From Terrisporobacter othiniensis (GTDB taxonomy: Bacteria > Bacillota > Clostridia > Peptostreptococcales > Peptostreptococcaceae), in contig NZ_JWHR01000151.1 of the NCBI RefSeq assembly GCF_000808015.1, positions 1 to 48,596 on the forward strand: 48,596 nucleotides of DNA. The letters are read 5' to 3'. Within the stretch, counting starts at the first letter, position 1, and each line of letters begins with the position of its first letter. Both the position numbers and the translations under genes were made by a program. Of this stretch, positions 33,957-42,342 are shown piece after piece. The notes beneath the pieces are model-generated. The model searched no databases. It saw only the letters and a list, made by a program, of their open reading frames with translations, and was not told where the DNA came from.

Positions 33957-34799
33957 TTAACTAAGATAAGTTCCATCTTCTTTTTGTACGATTAATCCTT
34001 TTTTCATAAGAACGCCTAAAGCCCTTTTGAAGTTTTTCTTACTTGAGTTAAATACAGTAGCTATCTCTTCTGGAGCAGATTTATCGTTAAATCTCATGTA
34101 TCCATCGTTTCCTTCCATATAGTTCATGATAGCAACTTCTAATACATCTAGCTCAACTTTTCTTTCACCTCTAGGAGTAAGTCCAAGTCTACCGTCTTCA
34201 TAAATTTTTATAACTTTAAGATTTTCTAACTTGTCTCCTATATTTAATTCAGTGAAATATTCATTTTTTAGGATAACACCGTCGAATTTATTATCTACAC
34301 ATATAGTTGCAGAATTATTAGTTTGGAATCCATAAACTATACCATTAACGCTGTCACCAACTTTATATGAATGCTCAACAGATAAGTATGGGAATATATC
34401 TGTAGTAGCAGCAAGCCTACCAGTTTTATCCTCATATATATAGAATAAATATCTATTTCCTTTAGTCATTTCATATTTTTGTGCTTTGAAAGGTACTAAG
34501 ATATCTTTTGGAAGTCCTATGTCAACGAAACTTCCTATTTTTGTGTGGGCTACTACTTTTAAATAAGCAATATCTCCTACAGCAGCTTTTGGATATTCCA
34601 TAGTAGCAGCAAGTCTTCCTTCAGAGTCTTTGTATATAAATACTTCTACCTCATCGCCAACTTCAATTTTGTTTTTATTAAGTAGTCTATTGTGAAGAAG
34701 CACATCATCGCTAGTACGTCCAGTTTCTGCATCTAAAAAATATCCAAATTCAGCTTTTCTTTTAACTTTAAGCTTATTATATTGTCCTAATTTTATCAA
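33957..34799 (-). CDS. S1-domain RNA-binding protein, CvfB family
   Basis: 280-residue protein starting 'MIKLGQYNKLKVKRKAEFGYFLD', the classical opening of CvfB/YitL proteins. Several S1-like OB folds follow (about 5-65, 70-130, 140-205) and a winged helix occupies the end (about 220-280). In Staphylococcus aureus CvfB affects virulence gene expression and binds RNA; the function in Clostridia is not established. AAGGAGATG precedes the start on the minus strand. It is a single gene with divergent neighbours. Confidence 0.92.
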   Translation of the reverse strand: MIKLGQYNKLKVKRKAEFGYFLDAETGRTSDDVLLHNRLLNKNKIEVGDEVEVFIYKDSEGRLAATMEYPKAAVGDIAYLKVVAHTKIGSFVDIGLPKDILVPFKAQKYEMTKGNRYLFYIYEDKTGRLAATTDIFPYLSVEHSYKVGDSVNGIVYGFQTNNSATICVDNKFDGVILKNEYFTELNIGDKLENLKVIKIYEDGRLGLTPRGERKVELDVLEVAIMNYMEGNDGYMRFNDKSAPEEIATVFNSSKKNFKRALGVLMKKGLIVQKEDGTYLS

Positions 34800-35019
34800 A
34801 TTTTCATCTCCTTACTATATTTATAATAAATATGTATCATAATTAAATATAATAACATATTTAGCCTTAATTATACTCAAAACTTATTATAATTTAAAAA
34901 AATTATTTTATCATACAAAAAAAATAAAATAAATATTGCATTATACTTTAATTATATTATAAAATTACTTGTGGACTTATTTTACTATGCCAACAACAAT
35001 AATAATAAGGAGGAAAAGA

Positions 35020-35619
35020 GTGAGCAAGAAGATACGCCTAGCAACAGTAGAAGATTTAGCGAGAATACAAGAAATATATAGACCTTATGTTGAACAAGAA
35101 GATATTGTTGTAAACTCGGAGCATAGAGTACCAACTATGGAAGAGCTAAATGAAAGATTTAATTTAATAACTAAAGAATTTCCATGGTTAGTATGTGAAA
35201 TAGATGGTGTAGTTGCAGCATATGCATATGCAGGAAAACCATTTAAAAGAGAGGGATATAAATGGAATTCAGAAGTTTCTGTATATACTGATGGGAAATA
35301 TCATGGGAGAAGATTAGCATCTGCACTATATGAATGTTTATTGGAATTATTAAAACTGCAAGGTTATTACAATGTGTATGCATGCATATTATCCATAAAT
35401 GAAAAAAGTATGAGATTCCACGAGAAGTATGGATTTAAAGTTATGAGTATTTTCCAAAATTCTGTGTATAAACATAATAAATGGATAGATGTAATTTGGA
35501 TGAATAAAGCATTACAGGAATTTAAAGATGATATAAAAGATCCTGTATCAATATGGGATTTAGATAAAGAACTGGTAAATAATATATTTAATAAAAACAA
35601 GGATATAATAAAAGGGTAA
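35020..35619 (+). CDS. GNAT family N-acetyltransferase (PAT/bar-like)
   Basis: Acetyl-CoA-dependent acyltransferase, about 199 residues. 'IRLATVEDLARIQEIYRPYVE' at the start, 'AYAYAGKPFKREGYKWNSEVSVYT' in the centre and the acetyl-CoA loop 'KYHGRRLASALYECLLELL' match the phosphinothricin/methionine-sulfoximine acetyltransferase group. The family often acetylates amino acids or analogues. The GTG at 35020 follows AAGGAGG (35007-35013) at an ideal distance; an in-frame extension upstream to 34969 is AT-rich and has no ribosome site. Confidence 0.88.
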   Translation: MSKKIRLATVEDLARIQEIYRPYVEQEDIVVNSEHRVPTMEELNERFNLITKEFPWLVCEIDGVVAAYAYAGKPFKREGYKWNSEVSVYTDGKYHGRRLASALYECLLELLKLQGYYNVYACILSINEKSMRFHEKYGFKVMSIFQNSVYKHNKWIDVIWMNKALQEFKDDIKDPVSIWDLDKELVNNIFNKNKDIIKG

Positions 35620-35654
35620 TAATATGGACACCAATCGGTTTATGGAAGAATATA

Positions 35655-35714
35655 TAAAAAAAAAGCTATCTTGATGAATGATACAATAATCATTGCATGG
35701 AGGTAGCTTTTTTT
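35655..35714 (+). terminator. Terminator of the acetyltransferase gene
   Basis: AAAAAAGCTATC (ending 35670) pairs with GGTAGCTTTTTT (from 35702), with a second AATGAT/ATCATT pairing inside, ending in seven T. Confidence 0.8.
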
Positions 35715-35800
35715 CGTATATAAAAGAGTTGTTAAAATGGCTAAGTTTAACCATTTTAAAATAAACTATTTTTAGGGAAATTTAAAAAGATGTATTGTAT

Positions 35801-35841
35801 TATCACAGCTATTTGGGGGAGCTGCGATTCTTATTGTGATA
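35801..35841 (+). ncRNA. Candidate structured RNA element with G-rich loop
   Basis: TATCA (35801-35805) pairs with TGATA (35837-35841), and CAGCT (35806-35810) with AGCTG (35820-35824), leaving the loop ATTTGGGGG and a 12-base bulge on the 3' side. No known family recognised. It is the most GC-rich spot in the gap. Confidence 0.3.
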
Positions 35842-35986
35842 TAAGTATAATTTCTATTATATTTATAAAAAATCCTTCAATGATAAACATAAATTATATT
35901 CAAAAAAACACCATAAAAGTTAAAAAACTTTAAGCTTTGGAAATGACTTCTTGTTTTTATTAGTAATAAAAAGATCTTTATGTGGA

Positions 35987-36018
35987 AATCTATAATAAAT
36001 CTATGATTATTGTAGATT
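35987..36018 (+). promoter_or_regulatory. Hairpin directly upstream of the ribosome site of the 65-residue protein
   Basis: AATCTATAATAA (35987-35998) pairs with TTATTGTAGATT (36007-36018), one G-U pair. It stands two bases before AAAAAGGAGG. TATAAT inside the first arm could alternatively be a -10 box. Confidence 0.5.
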
Positions 36019-36034
36019 CAAAAAGGAGGTAAAA

Positions 36035-36232
36035 ATGCGAAAAGTAAATCAAAGTAAAAAAGAACTCCATGAAAGTAATATAACTGACTTTGTTAACCAT
36101 GCAAGAACTTTTGAAGATTTAACTGATTTAATAGAAGATGAAAATGAAAAAGTAAGCAAGAAAATAAAAAAAGAAGGGAATTTAAAATTACCTTCCTATG
36201 AAGATGTTCATTATAGTAATGATCAATTTTAA
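36035..36232 (+). CDS. Small hypothetical protein
   Basis: 65-residue hydrophilic protein with many Lys, Glu and Asp. 'FVNHARTFEDLTDLIEDENEKVSKKIKKEG' is probably helical. There is no signal peptide or membrane segment. The strong ribosome site AAAAAGGAGGT and its own terminator support a real, independently expressed gene. I do not recognise the family; small acid-soluble spore proteins do not show these motifs. Confidence 0.7.
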   Translation: MRKVNQSKKELHESNITDFVNHARTFEDLTDLIEDENEKVSKKIKKEGNLKLPSYEDVHYSNDQF

Positions 36233-36235
36233 TAT

Positions 36236-36269
36236 AAAAAACTACTGGAAATTAATCCAGTAGTTTTTT
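36236..36269 (+). terminator. Terminator of the small protein gene
   Basis: ACTACTGGA (36241-36249) pairs with TCCAGTAGT (36256-36264), flanked by A and T runs. Confidence 0.85.
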
Positions 36270-36601
36270 GTCTTAAAAATTGATTATTTTAAAATATTAA
36301 TAATAATTAGTCCTAAGTAAAAAAATGGTAAAATATTAATCTCTTATGTTATAATAAGTTGAAATGGTAACTATTTATAATACAAATAAAATTAATTATG
36401 TTAAAAGAATTTTAATAAAAATTTATAAGATACATAACATAAGTGGAATGAAATTATTTGTATAATTAAAAATATATGGTTATTTTTCCCATGTTAATTC
36501 TATATAAAAATGTGATAAAATATTGCAGATATAGATAATTAACGGACTTTTACATTTGGGTAAAAGTAAGTGTAAAAATATATGAGTAGGTGGAAGATAA
36601 T
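36270..36601 (+). other. Leader region of the uridine kinase gene
   Basis: No gene is seen in these 332 bases. An extended -10 sequence TGTTATAAT lies at 36347-36355. ACTTTTAC (36546-36553) and GTAAAAGT (36560-36567) form a perfect 8-bp hairpin just before the ribosome site. I see no known riboswitch or PyrR-binding loop. Confidence 0.5.
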
Positions 36602-37216
36602 ATGAAACAAGTGAGTGTTGTTGGTATAGCAGGAGGAACTGCATCAGGAAAATCAACTATAGTAAGTTATATAAAAGAGTTTTTTAAGGATGATATAGAG
36701 TTAATATGTCATGATAGCTACTACAAAGCTAACGACGACAAAACTCTTGAAGAAAGAAAAAATTTAAACTATGATCATCCATCATCTTTTGAAACAAAAA
36801 GAATGATAGAAGATATAAAAAAATTAAAGGCAGGAAATGAAGTGGAAGTTCCTGTTTATGATTACACTAAACATACTAGAGCTAAAGAAACAGTACTTGC
36901 TCACCCTAAAAAAGTTATAATAGTAGAAGGAATACTAATATTTGAAGATCCTGAACTTAGAGATCTGATGGATATAAAAGTATTTGTTGATACAGATGCA
37001 GATGAGCGTTTAATGCGTCGTATTTTAAGAGACACAAAAGAAAGAGGTAGAAGTGTTGAGTCAGTATTATCACAATATGTTAACACTGTAAAACCAATGC
37101 ATGAGCAATTTGTGGAACCTTCTAAAAAGCATGCGGATATAATAATACCAAGAGGTGGAGAAAATACTACAGGTATACATATCCTACAAGAACATTTAAA
37201 ATTAATATTAAGATAA
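36602..37216 (+). CDS. udk: Uridine kinase
   Basis: Phosphorylates uridine and cytidine to UMP and CMP with ATP or GTP in nucleoside salvage. 204 residues. Walker A 'GGTASGKST' is at 11-19; 'CHDSYYK' and 'NYDHPSSFE' are the substrate-binding signatures, and 'VDTDADERLMRRILRDTKERGRS' is the lid region. The ATG at 36602 follows AGGTGGA well; a GTG four codons upstream lies within that site. Confidence 0.97.
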   Translation: MKQVSVVGIAGGTASGKSTIVSYIKEFFKDDIELICHDSYYKANDDKTLEERKNLNYDHPSSFETKRMIEDIKKLKAGNEVEVPVYDYTKHTRAKETVLAHPKKVIIVEGILIFEDPELRDLMDIKVFVDTDADERLMRRILRDTKERGRSVESVLSQYVNTVKPMHEQFVEPSKKHADIIIPRGGENTTGIHILQEHLKLILR

Positions 37217-37217
37217 T

Positions 37218-37247
37218 AAAAAGATGAGTTTTAGGCTCATCTTTTTT
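37218..37247. terminator. Bidirectional terminator between udk and the MerR gene
   Basis: AAAAAGATGAG (37218-37228) pairs with CTCATCTTTTT (37236-37246) between convergent genes. Confidence 0.85.
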
Positions 37248-38064
37248 ACATTACCTGTATAGAAACTTTTATTACATATTCATTAATATTTTTTACGGTT
37301 ACTTCATCAAGTAAAACATCTTCATAAGCATATCCAATAATAGTTAAATTGTTTTCATTAATATACTTTAAAATTTTATTGTAAATAGTAGGTGTGTTTT
37401 CATAATAACCTTTTAAGTATCCAACTACATAAGTACCTTCTGGCTTTATAATCACGTTTTCATCAACTGAATTTTTATTTACCTTTGTATAGTAATAACT
37501 ATAATCATAAGGATTTTCACTTTTTAAGTCTTCTATGGTTTTTATAGAACCTACGGGATACCCTATATACAAATCATTACTATAACAATAGTCCAAGTGA
37601 CTCATATAGGTATCTGTATCGTAAGGGTATTTACTTTTATCTATGGGAGAAGTAAGAATAATATAATCTTCATCTTGTTTTTCTATAAAAATTTTATCTG
37701 TAATATTTTTTGCTTTATTTATAACCTTTATCTTATTGAAGATTATTTCTTGTTTTCTTTTCAGTCTATTTATTTCTTTTTCAATTTCATTAGTTTCATA
37801 AGTAAAAAGTTCAACCACATTTTGGGGAGTTCTTTTATCCATAAATTCTTTTATTTCCTTCAGTGGCATTCCTAAATCTTTCAAAGTATAAATTACATTA
37901 AAAACCTCTAACTGATAAGTTGAATAATATCTATACCCATTTTCAAGAACCTTTTCAGGTTTAAAAAGTCCTATTTCATCATAATAAAAAAGGGTCTTCT
38001 TATGTACCTTGCATAATTTTGCAAACTCACCAGTGGAAAAATATTTTGTATTATTCTCGTTCAA
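37246..38064 (-). CDS. MerR family regulator with GyrI-like effector domain
   Basis: Transcription activator of the BmrR/TipA type, 272 residues. The N-terminal winged helix shows '[29 protein letters not shown]' and '[15 protein letters not shown]'; a coiled-coil dimer helix lies near 85-115, and a GyrI-like drug-binding domain occupies about 125-272. The start is TTG at 38064, behind AAGGAGG. It diverges from a MATE drug exporter gene, its probable target, now a pseudogene. The last residues run into the terminator shared with udk. Confidence 0.9.
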   Translation of the reverse strand: MNENNTKYFSTGEFAKLCKVHKKTLFYYDEIGLFKPEKVLENGYRYYSTYQLEVFNVIYTLKDLGMPLKEIKEFMDKRTPQNVVELFTYETNEIEKEINRLKRKQEIIFNKIKVINKAKNITDKIFIEKQDEDYIILTSPIDKSKYPYDTDTYMSHLDYCYSNDLYIGYPVGSIKTIEDLKSENPYDYSYYYTKVNKNSVDENVIIKPEGTYVVGYLKGYYENTPTIYNKILKYINENNLTIIGYAYEDVLLDEVTVKNINEYVIKVSIQVM

Positions 38065-38082
38065 TTACTACAATCCTCCTTA

Positions 38083-38113
38083 TTTACTATCCTGTTGCGG
38101 GATAGTTTATTAT
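38083..38113 (+). promoter_or_regulatory. MerR-type promoter and operator of the MATE gene
   Basis: TTTACT (38083-38088) and TATTAT (38108-38113) are separated by exactly 19 bp, the lengthened spacer that MerR activators untwist. Inside it the inverted repeat ACTATCC (38086-38092) and GGATAGT (38100-38106) surrounds TGTTGCG. This is the classical MerR operator position, and it probably also controls the divergent merR-like gene. Confidence 0.8.
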
Positions 38114-38147
38114 ATATTACATCGATATGAATTTCAAGGAGGGTATT

Positions 38148-39504
38148 ATGGAAAATTCATTATAAAAAAATGACACTAACATCATTAGTTGAATATATAC
38201 TTCCTACGATTGTTATGATGGTACTTTTCTCATGTTATACAATTATAGATGGGATGTTTATTTCTAAGTTTATCTGGTCTAATGCATTATCTGCTACAAA
38301 TATAGTTTTCCCTGTAATAAGTCTTATTTTAGGTGTTGGAATTATGTTTGTAATAGGATGTAGCGCCATTGTTGCAAAAAAAATGGGAGAAGGAAAAAAT
38401 AAAGAGGAAAAAGAAGATTTTACTCTTATTACAATAAGTGCTTTAGTTGTAGGATGTATTATTGCAGTTATAAGTATTGCTTTTATGAAAGAAATTATTT
38501 ATGTTTTAGGTTCTACAGAGGCATTGTATGATAATTGCAAAGAATACTTATTTTATATGGTTATTTTTACACCATTTGTAGTACTAAAATTATATTTTGA
38601 TTATTTTCTTGTTACAGCAGGTGTACCAAACTTAGGATTAATTAGTGGTATAGTTGGTGGACTTATAAATATAGTACTAGATTATGTATTTATAGTAGAG
38701 CTTAATTTGGGGGTGAAGGTTGCAGCCCTTGCTACTTGTATAGGATATATAGTTCCATCTTTTGTTGGAATAATATATTTTATGAATAAGAAGCATGCAC
38801 TTCACTTTGTAAAACCGAAATTCAACTTTAAAGTGATAAAAGATAGTTGATCTTCAGAGATGGTCACACAATTGGCATCAGCTATTACTACTTTTATTTT
38901 TAATATAGTAATGATTAAGTACTTAGGTGAAGATGGTGTGGCAGCAATAACAATTACTTTATATTTACAAATGTTATTAAATGCAGCATATATAGGATTT
39001 ACTTCAGGCGTACAACCAAGAATAAGTTATAATTATGGAAGTGAGAATGAAGAACAACTTGAAAAGTTAATAAAATACAGTATTTTAATAATAAGCGTAT
39101 TTGGAGTGAGTACTTTTATAATGTGTAGAGCTATGGCAGATGTTTTAATATCTTTATTTTCAGATAGAGGAACAGAATTATTTAGTATAACTCGTAATGG
39201 ATTAATGTTGTTTTCAACTAGTTTTTTAGTTGGAGGAATAAATATATTTTCATCAGGCATGTTTACAGCATTTTCTAATGGAAAAGTTTCGGCATTGCTT
39301 TCTTTACTTAGAACTTTCGTATTCTTTGCACTGGGGATAATGATTTTACCTAAATTTATGGGAGTAAATGGAGTATGGCTTGTAATTCCTTTCGTGGAGG
39401 TTATCACATTGTTAGTTTCTATTGCTTTTATATATAAATATAGAAAAGAATATATGTATGAGAATCTATTTATAAGAAGAAGGACTTTAGATATAAATTC
39501 ATAA
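38148..39504 (+). pseudogene. MATE family efflux transporter, disrupted twice
   Basis: Multidrug/sodium antiporter of the MATE family, about 450 codons, with both six-helix halves recognisable ('SCYTIIDGMFISKF', 'FTSGVQPRISYNYG'). Two lesions are seen. The natural start ATG 38148, behind AAGGAGGG, reaches TAA after five codons (MENSL), while the long frame resumes at 38170 in another frame; the sequence fits loss of two T from TTTAAAAAA. An in-frame TGA at 38848-38850 then splits the protein, just before 'SSEMVTQLA', where MATE proteins are continuous. Translation from 38170 or 38860 would give only halves. Sequencing error at two places is possible but less likely. Confidence 0.82.
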
Positions 39505-39621
39505 TTAACTAAATATTAACATCTGATGACTATAATTTTATGGGAATCAGCTGTTTTTTATAATATAATAAAAAATAAGTTGTTAATTAGATAAGTAATT
39601 TATTTTGAAAGGGGAAATTTA

Positions 39622-40113
39622 ATGAAATATGAAAAGTTAAGTAAAAAAGCTACAAGCTGTATGTTTGTAGCTACCTTAGTGCAATTTTTAATAAGTACAA
39701 GTATTTTATTTGTGATTTGGTTTATATTTGGGGAATATTTACCACAAATAGTTATAAATATTATGATAGGACTAGTAATCCTAGATTTTTTATATTTAAT
39801 AGTATCACCAAAGGTTAGGTATGAAAGGTATAGATATTCCATCACAGAAGATTCTATAGATGTGAGAGAAGGGTTTATATTTATAGAAAGAAGTATAGTT
39901 CCTATTGAAAGGTTGCACAAAATAGCCATAGAAAAAGGTCCTATAGACAGAATGTTTAACTTGGCAAAAGTAATTGTTACTACAGCTGGTGGAGATGTAA
40001 CAATTAGATTTTTAGAAGATGAAAAGTCAGAGTTTATTGCAGATGCTCTTAAGAAAAAGATTAATGAGATAGCAATTAAGTCAAGATTAGAAAAGCAAGA
40101 AAATTTATTATAA
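39622..40113 (+). CDS. Bacterial PH-domain protein, YdbS-like
   Basis: Membrane protein of 163 residues with two membrane segments near 18-38 and 45-64, followed by a bPH2 (YdbS-like) domain: 'RYERYRYSITEDSIDVREGFIFIERSIVPIERLHKIAIEKGPIDRMF'. The PH domain would lie at the membrane surface. It is paired with the YdbT-like protein three codons later, as in Bacillus ydbST, where the pair belongs to the sigma-W regulon and protects against some antimicrobial peptides. Ribosome site AAAGGGG. Confidence 0.9.
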   Translation: MKYEKLSKKATSCMFVATLVQFLISTSILFVIWFIFGEYLPQIVINIMIGLVILDFLYLIVSPKVRYERYRYSITEDSIDVREGFIFIERSIVPIERLHKIAIEKGPIDRMFNLAKVIVTTAGGDVTIRFLEDEKSEFIADALKKKINEIAIKSRLEKQENLL

Positions 40114-40125
40114 GAGGTGACATTT

Positions 40126-41607
40126 ATGAATGAAGAAAAATTTAGATGTCATCCAAGTATTATTGTGGAAAAGACATGCGGAGTTATTACAGCATTGTTT
40201 TTTATCTTTATAACAAGTTTAGATGATGTGAAAGAAATAGTAAAAGAAGGGTTTAGTAGTGAGAACTTATTAATTGCAGGTGGTGTTTTTGCAGTATTAA
40301 CTCTTATTTTGATTTACAATATTATAGTTTGGGCTAAAACTTTTATAACCATAGAAGAAAATACAATAGTTATTCAAAGAAATACAATTAACTCTAAAGT
40401 AAACACTTTTGGAATAAAGAATATATCCAATGTAAATTTAGAGCAAAATATTTTTGAAAGAATAATAGGTACATATAAAATAAAGATTGATACAGACAGC
40501 TTGTCTACAGCAAACTCCACAGATATAGAAATTATACTTTCTAAGAAAAATGCTTATGATTTTAAGAATAAAGTTATATCTCTTATGAATAGTGAAAAAT
40601 TAAAGAATATCCAAGATGATGAAAATAATATGTATGGTAGTGAAATAGGAAATGAGAGTTATTTAGAGGATGAAAATATAGAATATGATATAGTTTATTC
40701 TGTAAATGATGTGCTAAAACATTGCTTTTATAATTTATCAATATTTGGATTTATATTTAATTTAGCTATGATATGTTTTGTGGTGTTTATCTCCATACGG
40801 GCAGACGGCTCAGACGGTTTTGTTGCAGTAGGGTTAATAGCAATTACTTCATGTATTTCTATACTAAAATTTTTCCTTGGAGATTTATTTAAATACTATA
40901 AATTTTCAATTAAACGTGAAAAAGATAAACTATATATAAGTTATGGTTTATTTAGACTTAAAAAATTTACTGTTCCAATAGATAGAATAAATGCTTTAAA
41001 TATTAAACAATCTGCCATATCTAGAATATTTAAAAGATATCAAAGCGATATAGTAACTATTGGTGTGGGAGATAATGATACTGAAGGATCACAAATTTTG
41101 TTGTCTAGTGATAAAGAAGATTTTATAAAAAATATGAAAATATTACTCCCAGAATTAAATTTGGAGGGGGATTTTAAATTAGAAAGAGAATCTAAAAATC
41201 ATCATATAATAAAAATCGCTAATATTATAATAGGTATGAGTATATGCAGTTTAATTTTATTTGCTATTTATATGATTAATACAACAGTACCATGGATAAT
41301 ATATCTGCTTGTAGATTTATTTATATTTTTAATTCTTGTTTTATTTACTTATTTGTCATATATAACTCGCGGAGTTTATATGGGAGATGAAAATATGGCT
41401 GTATCCTGGGGGATTTTTGCAAAGAAAATTAGTATTATTAAATATGAAAAAGTACAGTATATTAATGTAAGAGAAACGCCTATTAGTAGCAAGCTTGGTT
41501 TATGTAGTGGCGAACTTCATATTTTAGCAAGTTTTGGGGAGGATGCAAGAACTTTAGGATATTATAATGGTAATTTATTTGAAAAATTAAAAGAAAAAAT
41601 ATTATAG
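40126..41607 (+). CDS. Bacterial PH-domain protein, YdbT-like
   Basis: 493-residue partner of the YdbS-like protein. It has three bPH2-type repeats, each following paired membrane segments (about 15-60, 200-250 and 365-415), for example 'KFTVPIDRINALNIKQSAISRIFKRY' and 'ISIIKYEKVQYINVRETPISSKLGL'. The start is ATG 40126 behind AGAGGTG; the upstream GTG is part of that ribosome site. The pair probably forms one membrane complex related to envelope protection. Confidence 0.9.
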   Translation: MNEEKFRCHPSIIVEKTCGVITALFFIFITSLDDVKEIVKEGFSSENLLIAGGVFAVLTLILIYNIIVWAKTFITIEENTIVIQRNTINSKVNTFGIKNISNVNLEQNIFERIIGTYKIKIDTDSLSTANSTDIEIILSKKNAYDFKNKVISLMNSEKLKNIQDDENNMYGSEIGNESYLEDENIEYDIVYSVNDVLKHCFYNLSIFGFIFNLAMICFVVFISIRADGSDGFVAVGLIAITSCISILKFFLGDLFKYYKFSIKREKDKLYISYGLFRLKKFTVPIDRINALNIKQSAISRIFKRYQSDIVTIGVGDNDTEGSQILLSSDKEDFIKNMKILLPELNLEGDFKLERESKNHHIIKIANIIIGMSICSLILFAIYMINTTVPWIIYLLVDLFIFLILVLFTYLSYITRGVYMGDENMAVSWGIFAKKISIIKYEKVQYINVRETPISSKLGLCSGELHILASFGEDARTLGYYNGNLFEKLKEKIL

Positions 41608-41670
41608 TATATTGTATAGAGATACTTATAAAATATTATGAAATCAAAGCTAAATAAGCAATCTAAGATG

Positions 41671-41708
41671 GAGTTATAACACAAGTTTTGTGTAATAACT
41701 CTTTTTTT
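41671..41708 (+). terminator. Strong terminator of the PH-domain operon
   Basis: GAGTTAT (41671-41677) and ACACAA pair with TTGTGT and ATAACTC (to 41702) with one A-A mismatch, followed by seven T. Confidence 0.9.
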
Positions 41709-41712
41709 ATTC

Positions 41713-41750
41713 TGTCACAAGATTGCCAGAAGAGATAGATATTATATAAT
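41713..41750 (+). promoter_or_regulatory. Promoter with 13-bp box, copy 1
   Basis: The box TGTCACAAGATTG (41713-41725) ends in the first three bases of the -35 element TTGCCA (41723-41728), and TATAAT (41745-41750) follows at 16 bp. The same box stands at 42272. It is probably the binding site of the local response regulator. Confidence 0.65.
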
Positions 41751-41778
41751 TATAAAATTGATATGGAGGTAAATAGTT

Positions 41779-42258
41779 ATGAAAATAAAAAACAAAACTA
41801 TTGTGGTGATATTAATATTAATATCGATTTTCCTTTGTTTTAACTTATATCTTAACTACCATAAAGAAGTAATAAAGATTAATAAAGACTTTAAAAACAC
41901 TATTGTGGTTGAAGATGATAGAATCATAGAAAATACAGATATAAAAATTGAAGGTGCTTTGTCTGATACACACTTTGTATATAGGTATTTTCAATTTAGT
42001 AAGGAGTTAAAAGGATCTGTAAGTATTGGTAGTAAAAAATACTATATATCTGCTTCTAGTGTAATGAAAGATGGAATTATGCAAGGTATATTGACAGAGG
42101 AGAAAGATGAATTAGTATCTGACTATGAGATTACTTTAACCAAAGATTTAAAAGAAATCTGTATTTATAAAGGTAATTATATGATTTCAGCTCCAGCAAA
42201 AACATTAGATGAATCTATAAGTATCTATAAATCAATTGTAGATATACCAATAAATTAA
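41779..42258 (+). CDS. Hypothetical membrane-anchored protein
   Basis: 159 residues with an N-terminal membrane segment (about 7-25, 'TIVVILILISIFLCFNLYL') and an outside domain with beta-type pattern ('SVSIGSKKYYISASSVMKDG'). No family recognised. It has its own promoter with the same box as the ABC exporter operon downstream, so it is probably part of the same response, perhaps as an accessory sensing or substrate-binding factor. Confidence 0.75.
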   Translation: MKIKNKTIVVILILISIFLCFNLYLNYHKEVIKINKDFKNTIVVEDDRIIENTDIKIEGALSDTHFVYRYFQFSKELKGSVSIGSKKYYISASSVMKDGIMQGILTEEKDELVSDYEITLTKDLKEICIYKGNYMISAPAKTLDESISIYKSIVDIPIN

Positions 42259-42271
42259 ATATTTTTATTTA

Positions 42272-42309
42272 TGTCACAAGATTGTAATAAGTGTTTATTA
42301 ATATATAAA
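42272..42309 (+). promoter_or_regulatory. Promoter with 13-bp box, copy 2
   Basis: TGTCACAAGATTG (42272-42284) again overlaps the -35 element TTGTAA (42282-42287); the -10 box TATAAA (42304-42309) follows at 16 bp. With the next bases it reads TCACA-AGAT-TGTAA, which fits the TNACA-N4-TGTAA consensus I recall for BceR-type regulators. Confidence 0.7.
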
Positions 42310-42342
42310 TTGAAAATAAAAACAAATATAGAGGTGAATTAT

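Larger units (their letters stand above)
35620..36034. other. Intergenic stretch with several hairpins
   Basis: These 415 bases hold no recognisable gene. In order there is a terminator (35655-35714), a TTAAAATGG/CCATTTTAA hairpin (about 35733-35759), a larger hairpin with a G-rich loop (35801-35841), and a 12-bp stem (35987-36018) just before the ribosome site of the next gene. Confidence 0.6.

Noticed and set aside
38848..38850. In-frame TGA in the MATE gene as a selenocysteine codon
   Set aside because: MATE transporters are not selenoproteins, no stem resembling a SECIS was seen after it, and a second lesion at the 5' end argues for a pseudogene.
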